Under the pieces are notes generated by a model that saw only the letters and a list, made by a program, of their open reading frames with translations, was not told the DNA's origin and did not search any database. The position numbers were made by a program, and so were the translations under genes. Positions 49,067 through 57,497 of a stretch of 64,000 nucleotides of DNA are shown here, in pieces. Position 1 is the stretch's first letter; each line of letters opens with the position of its first letter. Origin of the DNA: Streptomyces sp. S.PNR 29 (GTDB taxonomy: Bacteria > Actinomycetota > Actinomycetes > Streptomycetales > Streptomycetaceae); NCBI RefSeq assembly GCF_030386795.1, contig NZ_JANUQM010000006.1, forward strand, positions 250,601 to 314,600, in the 5' to 3' direction.

Positions 49067-50509
49067 ATGGCGTCGTCAACGGTGACCCCACCCCAGCCCG
49101 ACCGGCCACCGCAGCCGAACCTCGCCTTCCGGCGGTTACGCGGACAGCGCTCGCCGGCCGAGTTCGCCGCTGCGGTCCGCCGGGCCGCCCGCGAGATCGG
49201 CGAGCGGGTCAGCTGTGACGCGCGCTACGTCCACAGGGTCGAGGCGGGCGAGATCCGCTGCCCCAACTACGCGTACGAACGGGTGTTTCTGCACATGTTC
49301 CCCGGCCGCACGCTCACCGACCTGGGGTTCGCGCCCCGCTCGTCCGTACGCGGACGCCGGGCGCGCGCCGCCGGGGACGCGCCGCCCTCGCGCATCACGA
49401 GCCCGGCGGGTGCCGGGAATGAGACCCGCGGGGCCGGCGAGCCGTATGACACGCAGGACCCGTACGAGACGCACGACAACTACGAGGAGAGCGACGTGCT
49501 GCGTCGCGCATTCATGACCGGCGGGGGCGCCACGGTGGCCGCCGCCTCGCTGGGCCCCCTGGGGTTCGCCCTCGACGCCGCGGCGGCACAGTGCCCCGTG
49601 CGCCGGGCCGGGGCGAGTGACGCGGGCGCCCTCGAAGAAGCCGTCCGCCGGATCCGGCTGCTCGACGACCGGCACGGTGCCGACGGCCTCTACCGGCGTG
49701 CGGCCGCCCCGCTGCGCGCCGCGTACGCGCTGCTGGACGCGGCGGCGACCCGGCAGGCGACGGCGGACCGGCTGTACTCGGGCGCCGGGGAACTGGCCAT
49801 CTCCGTGGGGTGGCTGGCACACGACTCGGGGCGGTTCGACGACGCGCGCTCCCACTACGCCGAGGCGCTCGCCACCGCCCGGATGGCCGGGGACGCGGCA
49901 CTTGAGGCACACGCCTTCTGCAACACGGCGTTCCTCGCGCGCGATGCGGGGCGGCCGCGGGAGGCGGTACGGGCGGCGCAGGCAGCGCAGCGCGCCGCCC
50001 GGCCCCTGGGCTCCCCCCGCCTGATGTCACTGCTGGCGCTGCGCGAGGCGGGCGGCTGGGCCGGGCTCGCCGACCGCGTCGGCTGCGAACAGGCTCTGGC
50101 CCGGGCGCACGCCCTCTACGAGCGGGGCCGCGCGGAGGCCGACCCCGAGTGGATGAGCTTCTACGGGGAGGCGGAGCTGGAGGGGCTGGAGGCCCAGTGC
50201 TGGTCGGCCCTGGGCGACTGGCCGCGGGCGGCACGGCACGCGCGCCGGGCGGCGGAGCTTCAGGATCCCCACTTCGCACGGAACATCGCGCTGTACACGG
50301 CGGAACTGGCGGACGACCTGGCCCGGGGCGGACGACCCGACGAGGCCGCGGACGCGGGGATGCGGGTGCTGGATCTGCTGGGCGAGGTCCAGTCGTCGCG
50401 CGTGCAGACGATGCTGGCGGGCACGGCGCGGGTGCTGTTGCCGCACCGGCGGGCCTCGGGGGTGTCGGCGTTCCTGGAACGGCATGCGTCGGTGCCGCGT
50501 ACCGCCTGA
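49067..50509 (+). CDS. HTH/TPR regulator resembling NsdA, with TTA codon
   Basis: 480 residues. The N-terminus is an HTH-like domain (LAFRRLRGQRSPAEFAAAVR, ARYVHRVEAGEIRCPNYAYE). After a disordered linker comes RRAFMTGGGATVAAASLGPL, a twin-arginine-like hydrophobic stretch in mid-protein, and then TPR-like helical repeats (YSGAGELAISVGWLAHDSGR, DAALEAHAFCNTAFLARDAG). This layout recalls NsdA, a negative regulator of Streptomyces development and antibiotic production, but I assign only resemblance. Codon 24 (49136-49138) is TTA, so it should be bldA-dependent. GAGGAC precedes the ATG. Confidence 0.82.
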   Translation: MASSTVTPPQPDRPPQPNLAFRRLRGQRSPAEFAAAVRRAAREIGERVSCDARYVHRVEAGEIRCPNYAYERVFLHMFPGRTLTDLGFAPRSSVRGRRARAAGDAPPSRITSPAGAGNETRGAGEPYDTQDPYETHDNYEESDVLRRAFMTGGGATVAAASLGPLGFALDAAAAQCPVRRAGASDAGALEEAVRRIRLLDDRHGADGLYRRAAAPLRAAYALLDAAATRQATADRLYSGAGELAISVGWLAHDSGRFDDARSHYAEALATARMAGDAALEAHAFCNTAFLARDAGRPREAVRAAQAAQRAARPLGSPRLMSLLALREAGGWAGLADRVGCEQALARAHALYERGRAEADPEWMSFYGEAELEGLEAQCWSALGDWPRAARHARRAAELQDPHFARNIALYTAELADDLARGGRPDEAADAGMRVLDLLGEVQSSRVQTMLAGTARVLLPHRRASGVSAFLERHASVPRTA

Positions 50510-50528
50510 GCGGCAGCGGGCACGGTCG

Positions 50529-51125
50529 TCACGCGGCCAGGTGCCCCAAGTCGTTCCAGCTCTCGATGGCCGGTTCCCCGTACGCCCAGCCCAGCACCGA
50601 CAGCGACGTCGGATTCAGCCTGATCCGCGCCGCGAAGTCCAGCGGCAGCCCCAGCCACCGCGCCCCGATCGACCGCAGTATGTGCCCGTGCGCGAACACC
50701 AGCACATCGCGGTCCTCCGCGCGTGCCCAGGACACCACCTCGTCCGCGCGGGCCGTCACCTCGGCCAGGGTCTCCCCGTCCGGCACCCCGTCCCGCCAGA
50801 TCAGCCAGCCCGGGCGGAAGGCCTGGATCTCCTCCGGTGTCATGCCCTCGTACGCGCCGTAGTCCCACTCCATCAGCGTGTCCCAGGGACGCGCCCGCTC
50901 GCCGAAACCGGCGAGTTCGCAGGTCTCACGCGCGCGGGAGAGCGGGCTGGTGCGGACCTCGACGCCCTGGAGGCCCCCGAACGGCGCCCGGTGCAGGCGT
51001 TCGCCCAGCAGCTTGGCGCCGCGTCGGCCCTCCTCCAGGAGGGGCACGTCGGTCCTGCCGGTGTGCTTGCCGGACAGCGACCACGCCGTCTGTCCGTGCC
51101 GGGCCAGCAGGATGCGCGGTGCCAT
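50529..51125 (-). CDS. Histidine phosphatase family protein
   Basis: 198 residues, phosphoglycerate-mutase-like. The catalytic RHG motif is in RILLARHGQTAWSLSGKHTG, with SPLSRARETCELAGF, MEWDYGAYEGMT and the second catalytic His in VLVFAHGHILRSIGARWLGL. Substrate (sugar phosphate or other phosphoester) is not predictable. Convergent with the HTH/TPR gene 20 nt away. Confidence 0.92.
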   Translation of the reverse strand: MAPRILLARHGQTAWSLSGKHTGRTDVPLLEEGRRGAKLLGERLHRAPFGGLQGVEVRTSPLSRARETCELAGFGERARPWDTLMEWDYGAYEGMTPEEIQAFRPGWLIWRDGVPDGETLAEVTARADEVVSWARAEDRDVLVFAHGHILRSIGARWLGLPLDFAARIRLNPTSLSVLGWAYGEPAIESWNDLGHLAA

Positions 51126-51316
51126 GGGAGGGAGGCCTTTCGAGAGAAATCACAGGCGGTGCTCCTCCATCATCGCGCACGCTGGGTACGGGCAACCCGG
51201 CGGGCGATCTCCGCGTCTATCAGGGCCGAGGGCGCCCCGCCGAGGGATCTACGCCGTAAAGTGGCACGCCTGGCCCACGGGGGCGCCGCGCGAGAACGAA
51301 GGGGGAGGGCGATCGG

Positions 51317-52270
51317 ATGCCGCACACCGAGACACCGGGCACCGAGGCGGCCCCGCAGACTCGGCTGCGCTGGTGGACCGAGCTGCCGCTGATCCTGCTG
51401 GTGTACGGGTGCTACACGGCGGGCCGGCTCCTCGCCCGGGGGGACGTCTCCGGCGCCGTCGACAACGGCCTGGCGATCCTGCGCATCGAGAAGGCGCTCT
51501 ACCTCAACGCGGAGCACCCGCTCAACCGCCTCTTCACTCGCGAGCCCTGGCTCGGTGTGCCGGCCGACTTCTGGTACGCGTCGCTGCACTACGTGGTCAC
51601 CCCGGCGATCCTGGTCTGGCTGTTCAGATCGCGCACCGTGCACTACCGGGCCGCCCGCACCTGGCTGATGACGTCGACCTTCATAGGCCTGATCGGCTTC
51701 ACCCTGCTGCCGACCTGCCCACCCCGCCTGCTGGACGCCGGCTACGGCTTCGTGGACACCATGGCCCACTACAGCTCGTACGGCTGGTGGGGCGGGGAGG
51801 CGAGCGCGCCGCGGGGCCTCGGCGGCATGACGAACCAGTACGCGGCCATGCCGAGCCTGCACGTGGGCTGGGCGCTGTGGTGCGGGGTGATGCTGTGGCG
51901 GCACGGCAGGACGCGCACGGCGAAGGTGGCGGCCGTCGGCTACCCGCTGGTGACCACGATCGTCGTGATGGCCACCGCGAACCACTACTTCCTCGACGCG
52001 GTCGCGGGCGCGGCCGTGATGGGCGTGGGGCTGCTGCTGGCGCCGGCCGTGATGCGGTACGCGGACCGGGGGAAGGCACGGCTCGTGCCGCGGGTCACGC
52101 CGGTCGCGGCGGACTCTTCCGGCGCACTTTCCTCGATTGTCAGTGACGGATGCCAGACTTCCGCGGGTGAGCGAATTCCACGGCAGCGCGAGGCGCGGTT
52201 CGAAGCAGCAGCCGAGCCGAGTGCCTCCCCCACGGACGCGGGGGACGGCGCTCCGGCACCGGCTCGCTGA
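51317..52270 (+). CDS. PAP2-family integral membrane enzyme
   Basis: 317 residues with about six membrane segments. The PAP2/AUR1-like motifs are LLPTCPPRLLDAGYGFVD, YAAMPSLHVGWALWCGVMLW and ATANHYFLDAVAGAAVMG (C2 and C3 His motifs). Such enzymes act as lipid phosphatases or phospholipid-headgroup transferases in the membrane. The last 50 or so residues are hydrophilic and overlap, in another frame, the start of the nuclease gene by about 100 nt. Whether the true stop or the downstream start is mis-set cannot be decided here. GGGGGAGGG lies upstream of the ATG. Confidence 0.88.
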   Translation: MPHTETPGTEAAPQTRLRWWTELPLILLVYGCYTAGRLLARGDVSGAVDNGLAILRIEKALYLNAEHPLNRLFTREPWLGVPADFWYASLHYVVTPAILVWLFRSRTVHYRAARTWLMTSTFIGLIGFTLLPTCPPRLLDAGYGFVDTMAHYSSYGWWGGEASAPRGLGGMTNQYAAMPSLHVGWALWCGVMLWRHGRTRTAKVAAVGYPLVTTIVVMATANHYFLDAVAGAAVMGVGLLLAPAVMRYADRGKARLVPRVTPVAADSSGALSSIVSDGCQTSAGERIPRQREARFEAAAEPSASPTDAGDGAPAPAR

Positions 52271-53339
52271 GCTGCGCGGTCCCGACGTACCGGCCAAGGC
52301 GCTCGACGCACGCGCCCTGGCCGCCCTCGCCGCCAACCCCGGGTGCAGACGGCGCGCGATCCTGGACAGCGCCGGGGTGAACAAGGCGGCGCTGGCGAGC
52401 GCGCTGGGCTCGCCGTCGGCCTACGGGCAGTCGCAGTTCGCGTTCATGCGGGGCAACGCCTTCGAGGCCCGGGTCAAGGCGGACGGCGGCACGGAGCTGC
52501 TGCGGCTGGTGCACGAGAAGCTGGACCGGAGCGCCGAACCACCCGCCCAGGCGCGCGTGCCCGAGCTGTCGGCGACCGGCCCCGAAGGCCGCGCGGCCCG
52601 TACGGCACTGGCGCTGCGCGAGGCCACCGGGTCCGGCGGCTGGACCCTGCTGGACCACCCGATGCTCGCCCTCGACGTCGCCGGCTCCCCCGCCTTCCTG
52701 GAGCCGGACGCGGTGGTGGTGCACCCGGACGGCAGCTGGACGGTCGTGGAGATCAAGTCCTTCCCGATGCTGGACGGTTCCGCGGACCCGGCGAAGGTGG
52801 GTGCCGCCGCGCGGCAGGCGGCGGTGTACGTGCTGGCGCTTGAGGAGGTGGCCGCCCGCCTGGACCCCGCGCCGAAGGTGCGGCACCAAATCCTCCTGGT
52901 CTGCCCGAAGGACTTCTCCAACCTGCCCACCGCGTCCGCCGTCGACGTACGCAAACAGCGCGCGGTGACCAGCCGCCAGCTCGCCCGCCTCACCCGTATC
53001 CAGGACATCGCCGACACCCTCCCGGAGGGCACCTGCTTCTCCCCCGACCTGCCCGCCGAGCAGCTCACGGACGCGGTGGAGTCGGTCCCGGCGACGTACG
53101 CACCCGAGTGCCTGTCCGCCTGTGAGCTGGCTTTCCACTGCCGCGCCCGGTCCCGGGAGGCCGGCGCGGTGACCACCCTGGGCAGGCCGGTGCGCGCCGA
53201 ACTCGGCGGTCTGGCGAGCGTCGAGGACGTGCTCGCCGCGGCGCGCGGGGAGGCCGGGGACCCGGAAGACCCGGCGGTGGCGGCACTGCGGAGGGCGGCT
53301 GCCCTGCGTGCGGAGGCACTGGAGGCGGCATGTCGCTGA
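52167..53339 (+). CDS. Cas4/RecB-like Fe-S cluster nuclease
   Basis: 390 residues from GTG 52167. PD-(D/E)XK motifs appear in order: GNAFE at 96-100, Asp181 in EPDAVVV, ExK in WTVVEIKSF (Glu195-Lys197), and the RecB-type QxxxY in RQAAVYVLAL (Gln217, Tyr221). Four cysteines match the Cas4/AddB/Dna2 iron-sulphur pattern: Cys60 (NPGCRRRAI) before the motifs and Cys315, Cys319, Cys325 in CLSACELAFHC after them. It is expected to cut single-stranded DNA ends. Other starts (TTG 52137, GTG 52143, GTG 52221) are in frame; starts after Cys60 would lose the cluster. It overlaps the next gene by 10 nt, with GGAGG for that gene inside it. Confidence 0.85.
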   Translation: MSEFHGSARRGSKQQPSRVPPPRTRGTALRHRLAELRGPDVPAKALDARALAALAANPGCRRRAILDSAGVNKAALASALGSPSAYGQSQFAFMRGNAFEARVKADGGTELLRLVHEKLDRSAEPPAQARVPELSATGPEGRAARTALALREATGSGGWTLLDHPMLALDVAGSPAFLEPDAVVVHPDGSWTVVEIKSFPMLDGSADPAKVGAAARQAAVYVLALEEVAARLDPAPKVRHQILLVCPKDFSNLPTASAVDVRKQRAVTSRQLARLTRIQDIADTLPEGTCFSPDLPAEQLTDAVESVPATYAPECLSACELAFHCRARSREAGAVTTLGRPVRAELGGLASVEDVLAAARGEAGDPEDPAVAALRRAAALRAEALEAACR

Positions 53340-54922
53340 TCTCCACCCTCGCCCGCCTGGAAGCCGTCAGCACCGGCCGCGCCCAGCCCGCCGCCACCGT
53401 CCGGCACCGGCATCTGTCCGAGCGGCCGCTGGTGTTCGTGCCGCTCACCACCGCCGGTGAGGCGGGCGCCCCGCTCGGCGCGCTGGTCGGCACGGACCGG
53501 GACGCCCCGCACCTGCTGGTCGTACCGCAGCCCCGCGACCGCGACCTGAGGTTCGCGTTCCTCGCCGAACTGGCCGACGTCGTCCTGCCCTACGTCGACG
53601 CGTACGCCGACGTCGTCGAGGCCGCCGAGCGCACCGAGACCGACCCGGAGACCGGCAAGCGGGTCAAGGTCGAGGTCGACCTGTGCGCGGACGCCCCGCA
53701 GCTGATCGTGCCGAGCCGCCCCGGCATCGACTTCGTACGGCTGCTCGGGCGCTCCATGCGCTTCAGGCGCACGGCGGAACAGGACCCGGAGGCACCGCAT
53801 CCGGCGCCGCCCCGGGTGCCGTTGCTCGGACGGTGGCTGACCCACTTCGGGGAGCGGGCCCGGGTGCCCGGCTCCTCGCTGCTGCTGGCCATGACGGACG
53901 TCCTGTCCCGGCACTGGGCGACCGGGCAGTCCACGCTGGAGGACCAGCATCTGGGGGCGCTGCTCGCCTGGATCGACCCGCCGGAGGGCGTGTCCGGCGC
54001 CGAGGCCGCGCTCGACGCCGAGCTCGGACGGGACGCCGACGGCCAGCTGCGGTGCCCGCCCGCCGGGCCCGCCACCGACCCGGCGTTCGACAACAAGCTG
54101 CTCGCCCCCGCCATCGAGCGCTACGACCGCGCGCGCACCGCGCTCGCCGCGGCCGAGGACGGGCTGGAGGCCGACGAGCGGCTCGGTGCGCTCACCGCCG
54201 CCGAGCGGGAGATCCGCGCCCTCGTCCTGAGCCGGACGCGGCCCACCTGGGACGCGGTGTGGCGTGGCCTCGACCTGCTGCGGGCGCTGCCGGAGGGGGC
54301 GCACGTCGAGGAGCGGTGGACCCGCGACCGCTGGTCGTTCACCGGCCACCGCGACCGGGTCCTGGCGGGCGAGCCCCCGCAGCCGCGCCGCGACGACGCG
54401 GTCACCGCGGCGAACAAGCTCGCCACGCGCGAGCGGGAACAGGCCCGGCTGGACGCCCAGGAGGCCCTCGACGATCCGCTGGTGATGGCCGGGCGGCGGC
54501 TGGCCGGGGAGGCGTTCGCGGGTGAGGTCACGGACGTCGTCATGGCGTACAGCGAGGGCAAGCGGCCGAGCCCGCGCCCGCTGGTCACGGTCCGCACGGA
54601 CGACCGGCCGCATCTCGGGGAGCGGGTCAAGGTCTACCGCTCGCTGGGCGGGAAGCCGCAGGCTGCCGAGTTCGTCGGGCGGGACGGTGACGATCTGCTC
54701 GTCCTGCGGATCGTCGACAAGATGGGCCGCGGCAAGGAGCCGGAGGCCGGGTCCGTGCCCGAGAAGGGCGACCTGGTCTGCTTCACGCTGTTCGAGCACG
54801 AGCAGCGGGGCGGCGCGAAGCTGCCCGACCCGGAGGACACGCCCTGGACGCACGGCGGGCCGCCCGGTGAGGACGCCGTGCCGGAAGCCGCCGACCCCGT
54901 GACCGAGGAGGATCTCCTGTGA
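53330..54922 (+). CDS. Unknown protein of the nuclease-helicase operon
   Basis: 530 residues, no family recognised. No signal peptide or membrane segments. It starts with a helical region (MSLISTLARLEAVSTGRAQP), contains a long Ala/Arg/Glu-rich helical middle (ERYDRARTALAAAEDGLEAD, ANKLATREREQARLDAQEAL) that could be a stalk or coiled region, and ends in a beta-rich part (GERVKVYRSLGG, AEFVGRDGDDLLVLRIVDK, EKGDLVCFTLFE). The last part could be the beta-barrel seen in Dna2/Upf1-type helicases. It starts inside the nuclease gene and ends GTGA into the helicase gene, so the three are made in fixed ratio and probably form one complex. Confidence 0.8.
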   Translation: MSLISTLARLEAVSTGRAQPAATVRHRHLSERPLVFVPLTTAGEAGAPLGALVGTDRDAPHLLVVPQPRDRDLRFAFLAELADVVLPYVDAYADVVEAAERTETDPETGKRVKVEVDLCADAPQLIVPSRPGIDFVRLLGRSMRFRRTAEQDPEAPHPAPPRVPLLGRWLTHFGERARVPGSSLLLAMTDVLSRHWATGQSTLEDQHLGALLAWIDPPEGVSGAEAALDAELGRDADGQLRCPPAGPATDPAFDNKLLAPAIERYDRARTALAAAEDGLEADERLGALTAAEREIRALVLSRTRPTWDAVWRGLDLLRALPEGAHVEERWTRDRWSFTGHRDRVLAGEPPQPRRDDAVTAANKLATREREQARLDAQEALDDPLVMAGRRLAGEAFAGEVTDVVMAYSEGKRPSPRPLVTVRTDDRPHLGERVKVYRSLGGKPQAAEFVGRDGDDLLVLRIVDKMGRGKEPEAGSVPEKGDLVCFTLFEHEQRGGAKLPDPEDTPWTHGGPPGEDAVPEAADPVTEEDLL

Positions 54923-56253
54923 CGACGGTGTTCGACCCCTCGGCCGCCGCCGCGCAGGCCACCGACGCGATCCTCCACGACACCCTGCACGGCACGCGGC
55001 GCGGAGTCGTCGTCGACTCCCCGCCCGGCGCCGGCAAGTCCACGCTCGTGGTGCGGGCGGCGCTGGAACTCGCCGGCACCGGACGGTCGTTGATGGTCGT
55101 CGCGCAGACCAACGCGCAGGTCGACGACCTGGTGCTGAGGCTCGCCGAGAAGAACCCCGACCTGCCGGTCGGCCGCCTGCACAGCAGTGACGCGGACCCG
55201 TACGACAAGGCGCTCGACGACCTGCCGAACGTCCGGAAGTCGGCGAAGGCGGGCGACCTGACGGGGCTGCCGGTGGTGATCTCCACCGGCGCCAAGTGGG
55301 CGCACGTCAAGGTGGACGAGCCGTGGCGGCACGCGATCGTCGACGAGGCCTACCAGATGCGCTCGGACTCCCTGCTCGCCGTGGCCGGGTTGTTCGAGCG
55401 GGCGCTGTTCGTGGGTGATCCGGGGCAGCTGGACCCGTTCGCGATCGTGGGCAGTGAGCAGTGGGCGGGCCTGTCGTACGACCCGTCGGCCTCCGCCGTG
55501 ACCACCCTCCTCGCCCACAATCCCGACCTGCCGCAGCATCGCCTGCCGGTGTCGTGGCGCCTCCCGGCATCGGCGGCGCCCCTGGTGTCCGACGCCTTCT
55601 ACCCGTACACGCCGTTCCGCAGCGGCACGGGACACGGCGACAGGAGCCTCGCCTTCTCCGTCCCGTCGGACGGCTCCGGTCCGGACCGGGTGATCGACGA
55701 GGCGGCGGAGTCGGGCTGGGGGCTCCTGGAGCTGCCCGCGCGGCACACGCCACGCACCGACCCCGAGGCGGTACGGGCGGTGGCGACGGTCGTCCGGCGG
55801 CTGCTGGACCGGGGCGGGGCGGCGACGTCGGAGCGGTCACCTGATCCGGCGCCGCTGACCGCCGACCGGATCGCCGTCGGCACCGCGCACCGGGACCAGG
55901 CGGCGGCCGTGCGTGCCGCGCTGGCGGAACTGGACGTGGCGGACGTCACCGTCGACACGGCGAATCGGCTCCAGGGCCGGGAGTACGACGTGACGGTCGT
56001 CCTCCATCCCCTCTCCGGCCGCCCCGACGCCACCGCGTTCCACCTGGAGACCGGACGCCTGTGCGTCCTCGCCTCCAGACACCGGCACGCCTGCGTCGTG
56101 GTGTGCCGGGCGGGGGTGACCGACCTGCTGGACGCATACCCGTCGACGGAGCCGGTGCAGCTGGGGACGGTCGTGAAGTTCCCTGACGGGTGGGAGGCGA
56201 ATCACGCGGTACTGGCGCACCTGGCGGAACACCGGGTGACCTGGCGACCATGA
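54919..56253 (+). CDS. SF1B (Dna2/Upf1-like) helicase
   Basis: 444 residues. Helicase motifs: I SPPGAGKST at 34-42, Ia VVAQTNAQVDDL, II VDEAYQM at 141-147 (DEAY box), III GDPGQLDP at 166-173, IV SWRLP at 212-216, V VDTANRLQGREYDV at 345-358, and VI near LETGRLCVLASRHRHA at 376-391. The VDT...QGRE motif V is the hallmark of the Upf1/Dna2/IGHMBP2 group. GTG at 54919 overlaps the upstream stop. With the nuclease and the bridging protein it would reconstitute a Dna2-like unwinding nuclease. Confidence 0.9.
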   Translation: MTTVFDPSAAAAQATDAILHDTLHGTRRGVVVDSPPGAGKSTLVVRAALELAGTGRSLMVVAQTNAQVDDLVLRLAEKNPDLPVGRLHSSDADPYDKALDDLPNVRKSAKAGDLTGLPVVISTGAKWAHVKVDEPWRHAIVDEAYQMRSDSLLAVAGLFERALFVGDPGQLDPFAIVGSEQWAGLSYDPSASAVTTLLAHNPDLPQHRLPVSWRLPASAAPLVSDAFYPYTPFRSGTGHGDRSLAFSVPSDGSGPDRVIDEAAESGWGLLELPARHTPRTDPEAVRAVATVVRRLLDRGGAATSERSPDPAPLTADRIAVGTAHRDQAAAVRAALAELDVADVTVDTANRLQGREYDVTVVLHPLSGRPDATAFHLETGRLCVLASRHRHACVVVCRAGVTDLLDAYPSTEPVQLGTVVKFPDGWEANHAVLAHLAEHRVTWRP

Positions 56254-56360
56254 CCCACATCTGCTGACACACCCCGCCGCCGGAGGCGTCCGATGGATGG
56301 ACGGCACGCCCCCTTGCGCGGGCGCGGGACAATGGACGGTGGCCCACTCCACTGGGGGTG

Positions 56361-56376
56361 CCCCCGCTTGCGGGGG
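56361..56376. repeat. Small hairpin of the Streptomyces G/C repeat type
   Basis: CCCCCG-CTTG-CGGGGG, within ACTGGGGGTGCCCCCGC, between the helicase gene and the next small gene. It resembles intergenic hairpins common in Streptomyces and may attenuate or terminate transcription. Confidence 0.55.
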
Positions 56377-56409
56377 AGGGCCGTCCGCGACGTACGAGGA
56401 GGAGAAGAC

Positions 56410-56778
56410 ATGGCGGAGCCCACGCCGCGCCGGAACGAACCGCGGCTACGCCCCGCGCCCCTGCTCTTCGAGCCCGCGGAGGCGGCCTCCGATCCGGAGC
56501 ACTTCTTCGACCTGGAGTCGATCGACGACCCGCGGGCGCTGCTGGCCCGGGCGACCGAGCTGACACAGGCGTTCCGTGCGGCGGCGGACCGGGCGGTGGA
56601 GTTCCAGGCGATCGCGGCGGCACAGCTCGCCGACCCCCGGCGCTTCGACCGGCTGACGCCGGCGGACATCGCCGAGCGGGCCGAGTGGACCGAGGACTAC
56701 GCCAAGAAGATGGTGGAGTTCGGGCGGGATCTGATGCGGGGCGGCGAAAACGGCCGGGAGTACGTCGACCCGGTGTGA
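56410..56778 (+). CDS. Small helical protein downstream of the helicase
   Basis: 122 residues, acidic and mostly helical (DDPRALLARATELTQAFRAA, LTPADIAERAEWTEDYAKKM). The second half could be a small HTH or a coiled protein-binding domain; no family recognised. Its own ribosome binding site (AGGAGGAG) and the ATG at 56410 define the start. A longer frame from 56293 crosses the intergenic hairpin. It lies 156 nt after the helicase and could be an accessory protein. Confidence 0.72.
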   Translation: MAEPTPRRNEPRLRPAPLLFEPAEAASDPEHFFDLESIDDPRALLARATELTQAFRAAADRAVEFQAIAAAQLADPRRFDRLTPADIAERAEWTEDYAKKMVEFGRDLMRGGENGREYVDPV

Positions 56779-56906
56779 GCCGGCCGGCCGGTAAACCCCG
56801 CCCTGGCATATGCCGGGCGGGTAGGTTACCCCCTCCCAGCCCTCCCTGTCCCGCTTTCCGGCAACCCTGGGGAACGAGGCGCTCACGACGGGTAGACCTG
56901 GACGTC

Positions 56907-57497
56907 ATGAGCAGCACACGCCACGCCTCGAACGTCACCTCGGACGGTGCCGTCTGGCTCGCCTCGGCAGGAACGTATCCCCGTAGCACCCTCGCGCTCT
57001 GGGAGGAGCGGCCGGACGCCCCGGTCGTGCTGCCCTGCGGCTCCGCCTTCGACGTGGTGAGCGCGCCCGCGATCTTCGGACGGCGGATGCTGGACCGGCT
57101 GTGGGACGAGGGCCCCGGCTCGGGGCCGGTGGCGGAGTTCCGCGGCCGGATGCTGCTGTTCACGACGCCGGGCACGGCCCAGCGGCTGCCTTCGCTGCTG
57201 GAGTGGGAGGAGTGGAGCGCGCGGGGCCGGCAGGACGGCCGTACGGCCGCGATCCCGCCGCTGCTGTGCCACGGCACCGGCGACGCGGTGACCGTCCCGG
57301 CCCTGACCCGCGCCGGCTCCCCGGTCCGCTCCGCCTCCCGCTGGCTCGTCGCGCCGGACACCCGTCATCCCTGGTTGCCGGGCCCGGAGGTCCTGCTCTG
57401 GGCGGCCGTGCGGGCGGCCCGGGCGACCGTACGCATATCGATTTCTCGTCCCGCCGACCAGGGTGCTAAGGTCTACGACGTCAGCAGGCGCCGCTAG
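56907..57497 (+). CDS. Primase-polymerase-like domain protein (weak resemblance)
   Basis: 196 residues. VVLPCGSAFDVVSAPAIFG, RGRMLLFTTPGTAQRLPSLL, CHGTGDAVTVPAL and SRWLVAPDTRHPWLPGPEVL resemble the N-terminal primase/polymerase domain proteins of Streptomyces and the small protein at 48342-48782. A catalytic DxD/E pair is not apparent. The stop codon TAG falls inside the tRNA-Lys gene, so the last codons double as its promoter and 5' end. Start at the ATG of MSSTRHAS by conservation of the domain; no strong ribosome binding site. Confidence 0.7.
   Translation: MSSTRHASNVTSDGAVWLASAGTYPRSTLALWEERPDAPVVLPCGSAFDVVSAPAIFGRRMLDRLWDEGPGSGPVAEFRGRMLLFTTPGTAQRLPSLLEWEEWSARGRQDGRTAAIPPLLCHGTGDAVTVPALTRAGSPVRSASRWLVAPDTRHPWLPGPEVLLWAAVRAARATVRISISRPADQGAKVYDVSRRR

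Noticed and set aside
52421..54853. 810-codon minus-strand frame opposite the nuclease operon
   Set aside because: No motif, shadow composition; the plus-strand genes have overlapping starts with good ribosome binding sites.
56293..56409. N-terminal extension of the 122-residue protein
   Set aside because: The extension would be encoded by an intergenic hairpin and lies before a strong ribosome binding site at about 56398.
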